This document shows, piece by piece, positions 56,224 to 64,000 of a stretch of 64,000 nucleotides of DNA (the stretch's first letter is position 1; each line of letters starts with the position of its first letter). A program made the position numbers and the translations under genes. The notes below the pieces were generated by a model that worked only from the letters and a program-made list of their open reading frames with translations, was not told where the DNA came from and ran no database searches. This stretch comes from Welwitschia mirabilis (Eukaryota > Gnetophyta > Gnetopsida > Welwitschiales), in contig JBOZIK010000001.1 in the NCBI GenBank assembly GCA_051453625.1, positions 267,995,382 to 268,059,381 on the forward strand. The letters run 5' to 3'.

Positions 56224-56535
56224 ATGAGATCTTTATTTGGTGGTGTAGCAGGAAGAAAAGGCAAAGTAAATTCCTCTTTCTCTTGCTATGATGATCTTTC
56301 CATTGCAATGATCATTGGTATAAATGGAAGCTTTAAGACCAACGAATGGAATGATGACATGATCAAATCTGGAGACATTCTTGAGCAAATTATTATTAGT
56401 GGAAATAACTCTCTTTCAATTCCTTTCAAGGGTGGAAATGCCATGTTTCAAAACGTAATTCATAAATTTTACAAAAATGAGACTTTAGTTAAAGTTAGAA
56501 TTCAACATGGTCCTAAGGCAGTTATAGAGCTTTAG
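56224..56535 (+). CDS. Unrecognised 103-codon ORF, probable 3' exon of a captured host gene
   Basis: Open from MRSLFGGVAGRKGKVN to a stop after HGPKAVIEL. The codon use and fuller CG content look like a real gene rather than retroelement. Blocks: SFSCYDDLSIAMIIG, NEWNDDMIKSGDILEQIIIS, NNSLSIPFKGGNAMFQNVIH, KFYKNETLVKVRIQHG. No signal peptide or membrane segment; alternating strands are suggested. The ATG may be internal, since an exon could start upstream. An AT-rich region like a 3' UTR follows. No stop interrupts it, unusual here. I do not recognise the protein. It lies on the same strand as the SF3B1 pseudogene and may belong to the same captured cargo of element C. Confidence 0.5.
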   Translation: MRSLFGGVAGRKGKVNSSFSCYDDLSIAMIIGINGSFKTNEWNDDMIKSGDILEQIIISGNNSLSIPFKGGNAMFQNVIHKFYKNETLVKVRIQHGPKAVIEL

Positions 56536-57400
56536 ACATGTATTACTCCTAACACTCTTGGAAAAAAGTAATAATGCTATGTGCATTTTGTGATCCTATT
56601 TATTATATCAATTTGTTGATTTTATGCTATAAGAATGCCTCACTCTCCAAGGTTATATGGCATTGATATTATTATTTATTATTTTAAATATTTAATTTCA
56701 TAAATATTTAATTATTTTAGATATGTTTAGCACTTTATGATTTAATATTGAAATTAGAGTTTCTTTCTCTAAGCTATATTAATAATAACCTCTATTGGCC
56801 TTTTCATGATTATAATGTTTCACTTTTATAAAGCTTGTATTCGTTTGAATACCTTTAGAATTTTTAAGTTACAAATTGGAGGAAAAGATATTAATATTTA
56901 TGAAAGTAGGGATCAAAGGTTACATATATTAAATTCTATCTCTATGTATTCTTGCTATTAAGGGGCCTTCATGCTTGATAGTTAAACCTTGGTTTCTATT
57001 AATACTATTAGTACTAATTCTTTATTATGACACCAAATTGTATGTATTTGATGAGGTATTTTAAGTGCTTTTATAGGATATTTAGATATGTTTAGGTGAA
57101 GTTTTGATAATAATAAAGAGTTAATGCAATGATCATAAAAATATATAATCTTTAACATATTTAAAGGCATTTCAGATAAGTTTTGATACCTAACATTCTA
57201 AGGAGGAGTTTGAAAATCAAAGAGGTTTATTTTACTTAATAGAAGAATTGAAAAGTCTAACATTCTCATCATTGTCCAAATAATAGTACTATACAACATC
57301 ATAAGAAAGATAACAAGGATACTAATTAGACTAAGTTAGAAGCTGATGTGTGTAATGTTTTAAAATCATTAATTATAGAATGATGTGGGTTAAATACTAA
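56536..57400. other. AT-rich DNA, no gene seen
   Basis: No coding motif recognised. May include U3 of the LTR that ends at 57,766. Confidence 0.4.
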
Positions 57401-57766
57401 TGAAGAATGATTAATAAAAGATATGTATGATGTAACCCAAATATGTAAAGATGTGTCCCTTCATTATGTAATATAAGCCTATGGCATTAGATGGAGGTGG
57501 ATACACTGGGTGGATGTAACCAATGAGAACCTTGGCTAATTCCCAAATGTCATAAGAGGGGGACTAAGGTTATAATCCATGTCTTTACCTATAATCACTA
57601 GTCTAAGGCTATTTGCTAATGGTGTGAAATATAATTTGATGCTACCAATAATAAAAGCCTATTTCTTTTTAAATTATTTCCCATTATTTCCATGGATCCA
57701 GACATACTATTTTAAATGATCCTTTTTAAGTAAAATAATCCAAAAATAGTAAAATAAAATATTACA
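57401..57766 (+). repeat. 3' part of an LTR (element I)
   Basis: Ends ATTACA at a primer-binding-site-like sequence, and contains an AATAAAAGCC phrase at 57,649 suitable for a polyadenylation signal. The 5' boundary and a partner LTR were not found. Confidence 0.4.
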
Positions 57767-57781
57767 TTTTGTATCAGAGTG
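57767..57781 (+). other. Primer-binding site of element I
   Basis: TTTTGTATCAGAGTG, initiator tRNA-Met type with one deleted G and one change. Confidence 0.5.
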
Positions 57782-58049
57782 AATAACAAGGGGTAAATCA
57801 CTACTTGAAAGAAATAAAGGAAAAAACTTAGCTTACAAATTAAAATAGTCAAAAGGTTAAATAGTACATCAAAAGAACAGAAATATGAATATCAAGAAAA
57901 ATAAGATATCCATGAAAATAGGGTGCATAACACCTTGAAAAATAAAATCAAACATCACTACTAAGGAGGAAGAAGATTCTTCATCAAGAAAGTAACATGG
58001 TTGTAACCCTCTGTGCCTAGCATAAGAGGCTTTATGCCACCTAGAACTA
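57782..58049. other. Leader of element I, unassigned
   Basis: Purine-rich, no motif recognised. Confidence 0.35.
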
Positions 58050-60300
58050 CTTCCATTCTAGTAGGCTATGAAGGAATTTCTATAGTATTGATTTTAATTG
58101 AAGAAGAAGCTACTATCAAATCTGCCCTAGTAATAGAATATGATTGCTTATAGAGCTTCATATAAAGCTTACTGTAAGCAATTAAAGTCCCTAATATACA
58201 TTCCTTTAAAATCTTCCTTCCATGATATAGCACATGTATGTCATTAATAGTAATGACTAGATGATCTACATAAGTCTGAATCATCCTCTCATTGTTTGCT
58301 AAATGAGCAGACAAGTAGTCTGACTCTCTTATGTTGCAGTCATCTGTGGAACATCTTCTCATGATTTCTTTTCTGATAAATACATGTTCTCCACCTCATT
58401 CTTTAACATATGAAGGGAATCACTCATAGACATCCCATGATGAGCCATGCAATAGAATGATTCCATCATATCCATCATATTGTAAAAATCTTGAAGTAAA
58501 GTATGCCATTCTTGATATGGAGAATAATGAAGAGTAAAATAAGAAGAATCATTGTATTCGAAGTCCCATGATACATTTGCTTCCTTAGATCAATGATGGG
58601 TATAGACATCTTCTAGGCATGAAGGATGCATGATCTGTACATGCAAAAGACTAAAAGGGATTAGTAATTTCCTATCTAGTACATTTACTCATTGAACTTG
58701 AGATACAAGATCTTCACCACTAACAGAAGTTAATTGGTGCAATAGGAAACTTGGCTCTATTTGTTAATACTATATCGTGGAGCTATAGGTGAGTAGTGAG
58801 AAGGCTCTAGAGAAGAGTAAACAACTATAGGACTTTGATGTAGAGGTTGAAAATAGGAAGAGGAATAGAACATATCCTCCTAATCCATTAAGTTGTTAAA
58901 ATCGTTAAGTACCTCTTCTCCTTGAGATTTGGAAGGAAACAATAAATCCATGAAGAATTCCTTGGAAGAGAAAGAAGGAAAATTTTCATTTATAGTAATG
59001 CACTCCTTCCTTAGCTACCAAAAAGAAAGCTTCTCTAGATGTTATGGAGTAAAATACATGTTCTCCTCAACCAGAGTCTCTGGGCGAGGAACCTAAAATA
59101 AAATAAGAAAATGCTTAAGTTTGAGGAACTTGAAATAAAACAAGAAAATGCTTAAGTTAAAAAAAAAAAGAAAAGAAGAAGGGAAATAAATGAGGAAAGA
59201 GAGGGTAAATGGTAATACCCCATGAGGACAATGTTGCTAAGAAAATATAAGAAATGCATCCTCTTCATCTTCTAATTCCAAAGGCATATGGAGATTTACA
59301 TGAGCTTTATTATGTTTTTAGTAGAAAGAGTTATGAGATCCTGATGCTTTACTTATCTATGAAATCTAAGAAACTAAAAAATAAAGTTATTAGAAATAGA
59401 CTTAACAACAAGATTCCTCAATAAAACCCATACCTCAAGTGGAATAGAAAAAGTGCCCTATGATGTCTTTCCAAGGTCATAACTCTTGGAGAATTTATCC
59501 TCCATAAATAAGGAAGAACAAGGATGTAATAAATATCAAATAGGAATCTCATGAGAAGATAAGACAAAAGAAGAATTTATAAAAATAATTCAAAATGATT
59601 ATAGATATTCCAAATTCATAGAATCTAATTATAAACCTAATGAAATATGGCCACCAGAGCACTTTCCTCTATCTCCATTCCTCTTTAAGCAGTTTAATTA
59701 GGAAAGAGTAAAAGAATAGATATCCGAGGCATAATTAAAATAAAATCCTCTACTTAGAAAGGGAAATAGGTAAACTATATAAGTAGGAATATCACTTATA
59801 TAATCATGAAAAAAGACCCTAGCAGCAATTAGATATCCATAAGCTATAAAATATGGAGTGGTAAAATTAGCGGTAGAAATCCCATGGCAGTGGGTATCCA
59901 CCTCCCGTACACATACAATAATCTAAGAAATTTTCTAAGAAGTAATAAAAGTCATCATTAGAATGTGATAATTTAGAAGAAACTCAATTACCTTCACTTA
60001 TTTCAAAGACTAGCTTGATGCTTTCCTCCAAAATCTGAATTGGGTTATGTCGAGAATGGGTAACGTTATCAGTATATAGATTAAAGGAAGAATACAATGA
60101 ATCTAAGATTAAAAGAATAGTAGGATGATGAAGACAAAATGAAGGAAAATGATAGAGATCTAGGAGATTGGAGGAAAAGATTAAAAAGAATCCTTGCTCT
60201 AATACATGGTGCTATATTTCCAACTCTGCAGACGTAACATTGGTAGAATTCCAAGAAATGACAGGGCAATGTCTGGAAGCCTTACCTTAACCAAAGAAAG
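58050..60300 (-). pseudogene. Unidentified host gene fragment with exon-like blocks, antisense in element I
   Basis: Several coding-like blocks on the minus strand separated by intron-like AT-rich stretches. Block 1 (about 59,996-60,283): opens after an AG, ASRHCPVISWNSTNVTSAEL ... RHNPIQILEESIKLVFEISE, one stop in about 97 codons, then GTAATT. Block 2 (about 59,425-59,500): MEDKFSKSYDLGKTS, IPLE, then GTATGG. Block 3 (about 58,700-59,085): after TTTATTTTAG, PRPETLVEENMYF, FPSFSSKEFFMDLLFPSKSQ, SSLEPSHYSPIAPRYS. Block 4 (58,066-58,560): EWHTLLQDFYNMMDMMESFY, then YLSAHLANNERMIQTYVDHL and YHGRKILKECILGTLIAYSK. Stops and shifts mark it as dead. I do not recognise the protein. It follows a plus-strand primer-binding site, as the gene fragment of element E does. 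Splice sites are judged by eye. Confidence 0.5.
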
Positions 60301-60499
60301 AAGTGTAATTACAAATGCTAGAAGGAACTTATATTTATAGGCAAAAGTAGGTTGTGAAAGAATATACACAAAAATTAAGAAAGGAAAAAGAAAAGCCTTA
60401 AAATAAAAAAGTATAAAAGAAAAGAAATGAGTAAAAGAATAAAATAAAAGAATTATCAATTTTAACTATGAAGGCACATGATAAAGGAGTAAAAAATGA
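60301..60499. other. No feature seen
   Basis: AT-rich sequence without recognisable motif between the host gene fragment and the LTR of element J. Confidence 0.35.
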
Positions 60500-60639
60500 G
60501 GGGAATGTGAAGCTATTTATAGTGGTGGACCAGGGTTTAAACCTAACCCTAATATAATAGTTAACTATAGTTAATTAAACTTAGGTTTAATAGAATCAAC
60601 TCTAGTTAACTATGGAAAATTTAGGTCCTAAACTGTACT

Positions 60640-61440
60640 CCCAGAAGGCTAAGGTTACACTTCTAAAAGGCGGATGTCATACTTTAAAGGCTGATGTTGC
60701 ACTTTCAAAAGGCTGATGTCATAGTTCAAAGGTTGATGTTACACTCTTAGAATGATGACATTGTTCTTTAAAGGCCAATGTCACAATCTTAGAAAGCCGA
60801 TGTTGCACTCTTAAGGCCAATGTCATACTCCTAGATGGCCGATGTTGCACTTTGATAGCCAGATCAAAGACTAATGTCTCACTTCTAGGGTCTATGTTGC
60901 ACTTCTAGATGGCTGACATCATACTTTAATAGTTAGATTAGAGGCTAATGTTATAGTTTAGAGGCTGACATCACACTTAAATGCTTGACATTACACTTGA
61001 ATGGCTGACATTTCACTTGATCTGTCATACTTGACATAGTACTTCAAATCCCCTTAAAATCCAACATCGCACTTCAGTGCTTGATGTTGCACTTACTCCT
61101 CACAAGTGCAAACTTTGTTGTTTCCTAAAGAGATCACTTATTTTGCCTATTTATTCAATGAAGGCCAATGTCACACTTGAATACCGGACATCGCACTTGG
61201 GTACCTGATGTTGCACTTGTTATCCTAAACTCAAAATCATTTGGTGCCTCTCCAAAATCGCCTATTTCACTCACTAATATCATAGTTTCAATGTTGTACT
61301 TGAATGCCTGACATTACACTTCCTGGGTCGATGTCACACTTGGTGGCCTAATGTCATACTTAATACACATAGTTGCCTAATATTGCACTTCAGTTGCTGA
61401 TACCATTCTTGAATGCTTGACAACACACAAACCTCAATTT
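60640..61440 (+). repeat. Array of about 28 GATGTYRCACTT repeats in the LTR of element J
   Basis: By eye about 28 variants of the core GATGT(C/T)(A/G)CACTT or its look-alike GACAT(C/T)(A/G)CACTT, usually preceded by GGCT or GGCC and spaced 20-40 bp, over 800 bp. GATGTC and GACATC are reverse complements of one another. Confidence 0.85.
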
Positions 61441-61547
61441 ATAATGGTTAGTCACATTAGTAAGTTGATTATGATAACTGATATAAATTATTTTCTCTAA
61501 CTATTTTATTAACTACTAGATAGTTTCCCAACTTCCACTAGCAAAAC

Positions 61548-61557
61548 TATAAAAAGG
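61548..61557 (+). promoter_or_regulatory. TATA box in the LTR of element J
   Basis: TATAAAAAGG, about 100 bp upstream of the start of the gag coding signal and directly downstream of the repeat array. Confidence 0.5.
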
Positions 61558-61659
61558 TAGCACCACCAAGAAAAAGGGGAGGGAGAGTAAGAGAAAACTT
61601 ACAGGATCAGGCAATAGTGTATGAGTTTATGAGGATGTTGAACCCACTATTGTATCATA

Positions 61660-62620
61660 AAACACAAGGTAAACAAGTTAATTAATGCACTAGAAGGCCA
61701 TATCGATAATATTCACTCACAGAATGAACAATTAGCTAGTAAGCTTGATAGCCTTTTTTCTTGCTTAGAAGAAAGATCCATAGAACCTAATTAGAGGGAA
61801 TCTCAAAACCTATTTTAACATTAGAACAACATACCCCTACCAACAATGTTAACCTCTAAAATATATATATGGGATTATCAAATATAGAGGCCAATCTTGA
61901 ATCTTTACCAATAAACAGATCTATCCATTCCAACATTGAACAATGAAAAGGAAAAAAACTTGCAAGAATGATATGTTTAAAAACCTATGAAGGCAAAGTT
62001 GGAATAAGTGAAGAATCCATATCATGGATTTGGCAATTGGAGAACTATTTTGAACTTTACAATATACCTCCAAAAATATGGTGTATATATGATATTGCAT
62101 TTCTTGCAGAAAATACACAGGAATGGTGGTCCAAGTGCTAATCGAAATACCCACATAGGATGTCGTGAAATACATTTATTAGAGAACTCAAAAAGAAGTT
62201 AATTCTAGAAGATTTTATTGAAGACTAGATGGTGGAATTCCAGTGCTTATGCTTGGGCAAATGCCTATTAGATGAATATTAGTCAAAATTTTAATGCCTT
62301 ATGATATATTAGAAGAAATTTTCAAAAAAGTAGCTAATTAATAAATTTATTGGAACTTTTCCACTCAAACTTCAAAGTGTTCTATGCACTCTAGAAATCA
62401 AATCTACAGAGTATTCCTATTGAAAAACAAGGTACTATCTCTAAGGTCAAGAGTTAGATGGATAGATTAACCATGCTAAAATGATAAACTTCTTCCTTTA
62501 GCTGCATCACTAGCAAGTGAGTTATACAAAATTAACCTTACCTATCATGATTACCACAAGAGAGGCCACATAGCCAAGAACTATTATTCTAAAAGTAGTT
62601 AATGTTCCTCAGCAAAATTA
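61660..62620 (+). pseudogene. Ty3/gypsy gag (element J)
   Basis: Decayed capsid gene. An N-terminal coiled coil reads HIDNIHSQNEQLASKLDSLF near 61,710. The capsid core (Retrotrans_gag type) lies at 61,965-62,150: KTYEGKVGISEESISWIWQL, ENYFELYNIPPKIWCIYDIA, FLAENTQEWWSKC. A zinc knuckle near 62,545 reads YHDYHKRGHIAKNYY, where all three cysteines of CX2CX4HX4C have become Tyr by single G-to-A changes. Later parts contain many stops. It is followed by protease and RT on the same strand. Confidence 0.85.
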
Positions 62621-62679
62621 GCCTCAAACTCTTTAAAATCAAATCATGCCATTCAAATAAGTCTATGTTGCTATTCAAA

Positions 62680-63010
62680 TAGGTGTGATTCATAATGAAA
62701 ACTCCATCTTAGAGTTATATGATCATATTTCATCTTTTGTTGTTTCATTTTTAGTAGATAGTGGTGCAGCACATAATTTTATTTTACCATTCTTATTTTA
62801 CAAATTACATATCACTCGTTTCAAAGAACAAGAGTTCATCATATGAGTTGCATGCGATGACGTTCTTCCATACAATGGAACTGCAACTCTTATTTTCTTT
62901 ATCATTCATGACTTATAATTTAGAGATAATTTTTATGTTTTTTAAATTAGGGAATATCATGCTATTTTAGAAATTCTTTTCTTAGTTAGATATAATGTTT
63001 AAATTAACTT
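62680..63010 (+). pseudogene. Ty3/gypsy aspartic protease (element J)
   Basis: LELYDHISSFVVSFLVDSGA then AHNFI carries the intact active-site triad DSG (near 62,755) in the family context 'liDsGatHNFi'. The second half is damaged after a shift near 62,830, but 'gmdWL'-like and 'ilG' motifs cannot be found. The DSGAtHNFI signature is common in chromoviruses and other non-Athila Ty3/gypsy elements. Confidence 0.8.
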
Positions 63011-63170
63011 TTGCCATTGAACCTTATGACTATCTCATTCATTCAGAGAATGAATTTTTAAAGGGAAGGAAAAGAGTAAGGAGATCTTTTTAACCTCATC
63101 CAAACAAATTACTAAAGTTGTTAATAAGAAATAAGCATTTATCACCCTAATATTAGCAAAAGAACATAAA
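63011..63170 (+). other. Protease-RT linker of element J
   Basis: Acidic/lysine-rich coding-like linker, several shifts. No domain. Confidence 0.4.
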
Positions 63171-64000
63171 GAAGATCCCTCTACACTAGAAGAACTAAAA
63201 GAATTCTTAGATGTATTTGAATATTTGAAAATGCTACCACGTAAGAGAAAAGTACAACATGCAATTGATTTAATCCCTAGAGCATAGCCAATAGTCAAAG
63301 CACGTTACCAATTCTTAGTGGTAGAACTAAGAGAAATGAAGTTATAGATCAAACAATTATTGTTAAAAGGAAATATCATCCTATTATATCAATAGGAGGA
63401 GCATTAGTGTTATTTGTTAAAAAGAAGGATGGTACTTTATGAATCTGCATTAATTATAGATAACTCAACAAAGTGACCATTAGGAATAGATATCCATTAC
63501 CATGAATTAATGACCTATTGCATCAACTACAAGGAGATAAATACTTTTCAAAGATTTATTTAAAATCTAACTACCACCAAAACAATATCAAGGATAAATA
63601 CATCTATAAGATTGCCTTCAAAACAAGACATGGATATTACAAATTTGTAGTAATGCCTTTCCATTTGATAAATGCACAGTTACTTTTATGACTTTAATGA
63701 ATGATTTTTTTTGATCATACTTGGATAAATTTATCATTGTTATTTTAGATGATATCCTAATATATTCTAAAAACCAGAATGATCATATTACAGATTTGAT
63801 AAAAGTGCTACAGGTTTTATCCAAGCATAAATTTAAGGTGAAATTAAGCTGTACATTCTTCTAAATATAAATCACTTATCTGGTACGTATCATCTTAAGT
63901 AAAGAAATTACAATAGACCCAGTCAAAGTTCAAGCCATAAGGGAATGGCTAGAATTAAAGGATTCCACTCAAGTATGAAGTTTCTTAGGATTGGCTGGCT
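63171..64000 (+). pseudogene. Ty3/gypsy reverse transcriptase, cut by window end (element J)
   Basis: Blocks in order: STLEELKEFLDVFEYLKMLP and RKRKVQHAIDLIPRA (63,180-63,290; family LPp.R...H.IdL.pga.P), ICINYR*LNKVTIRNRYPLP near 63,450 (family mCiDYRaLNkvT..N.yPLP), LQGDKYFSKIYLKS near 63,525 (the catalytic Asp of FSKIDL is Tyr), KTRHGYYKFVVMPF near 63,635, VILDDILIYS near 63,745 with both aspartates intact, then SFLGLA-like text at the window edge. RNase H and integrase should continue beyond 64,000. Stops and at least two frame shifts. Confidence 0.9.

Larger units (their letters stand above)
60500..61650 (+). repeat. 5' LTR of element J
   Basis: U3 with a dense array of short repeats (60,640-61,440), a TATA box (tataaaaagg) at 61,548-61,557, and a purine-rich leader after it. 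A weak primer-site-like phrase (ttgtatcataaaac) lies at about 61,651 before gag. The left boundary is not fixed and the partner LTR is outside the window. Confidence 0.55.

Noticed and set aside
60081-60459. Hydrophobic minus-strand ORFs of 62 and 86 codons resembling membrane proteins
   Set aside because: Hydrophobicity comes from T-rich DNA; another frame of the same strand gives a better exon-like reading.
60640-61440. Repeat array considered as a CRISPR array
   Set aside because: Units are short, degenerate and irregularly spaced, with no constant-length spacers, and the DNA is plant nuclear.
61921-62202. 84-codon minus-strand and 64-codon plus-strand ORFs
   Set aside because: Other frames over the gag core of element J, whose own frame gives clear capsid motifs.

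Overview
This 64 kb window is nuclear DNA of a flowering plant with a large, repeat-rich genome. It is very AT-rich and poor in CG dinucleotides. It contains no intact protein-coding gene and no tRNA or rRNA gene. Almost everything recognisable is a nest of decayed LTR retrotransposons, both Ty1/copia and Ty3/gypsy, whose damage is mostly G-to-A and C-to-T (the mark left by deamination of methylated DNA). I could not assign a species.

Layout, with elements lettered for cross-reference. A (1,080-4,722, +): remnant of a chromovirus-like Ty3/gypsy element with a candidate 3' LTR. B (6,690-8,340, +): Ty1/copia integrase and reverse transcriptase remnant. C: outermost LTR element, whose 5' LTR lies at about 8,400-9,045 and resumes at 31,395-32,466. 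Its interior starts at 32,467 and contains a pseudogene of splicing factor SF3B1. D (9,046-31,389, +): SIRE/Maximus-like copia element inserted in the LTR of C, with a perfect TACCC target duplication. E (13,316-26,900, +): LTR element inserted in the integrase-RT linker of D. It has no recognisable gag or pol but holds an antisense piece of an intron-containing host gene. F (14,261-22,250, -): SIRE-like copia inserted in the 5' LTR of E, with integrase, RT and RNase H deleted.

The right half repeats the pattern. G (about 35,664-55,857, -): Tat/Athila-like Ty3/gypsy element inserted in the SF3B1 pseudogene. It has pol, an extra sense ORF and an antisense ORF downstream of pol. H (38,894-46,327, -): SIRE-like copia nested in G, with a perfect AAGTT target duplication and the best preserved copia pol. 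From 55,858 the interior of C may resume, followed by an unrecognised short ORF at 56,224. I (about 57,400-60,300): a primer-binding site followed by a second antisense, apparently intron-bearing host gene fragment. J (60,500 to the window end, +): LTR with an array of about 28 short repeats, then Ty3/gypsy gag, protease and RT, cut off by the window edge.

Three points stand out. (1) Elements C and E, and perhaps I, pair a tRNA-iMet-type primer-binding site with host gene fragments and no recognisable gag-pol, suggesting a gene-capturing non-autonomous LTR family. (2) D and F share an extra ORF with an acidic tail between pol and the 3' LTR. (3) Three unrelated LTR families each carry an array of a different short motif. 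Six Ns runs (plus a 10-N run) are assembly gaps, several flanked by duplicated sequence that looks like unresolved overlap.
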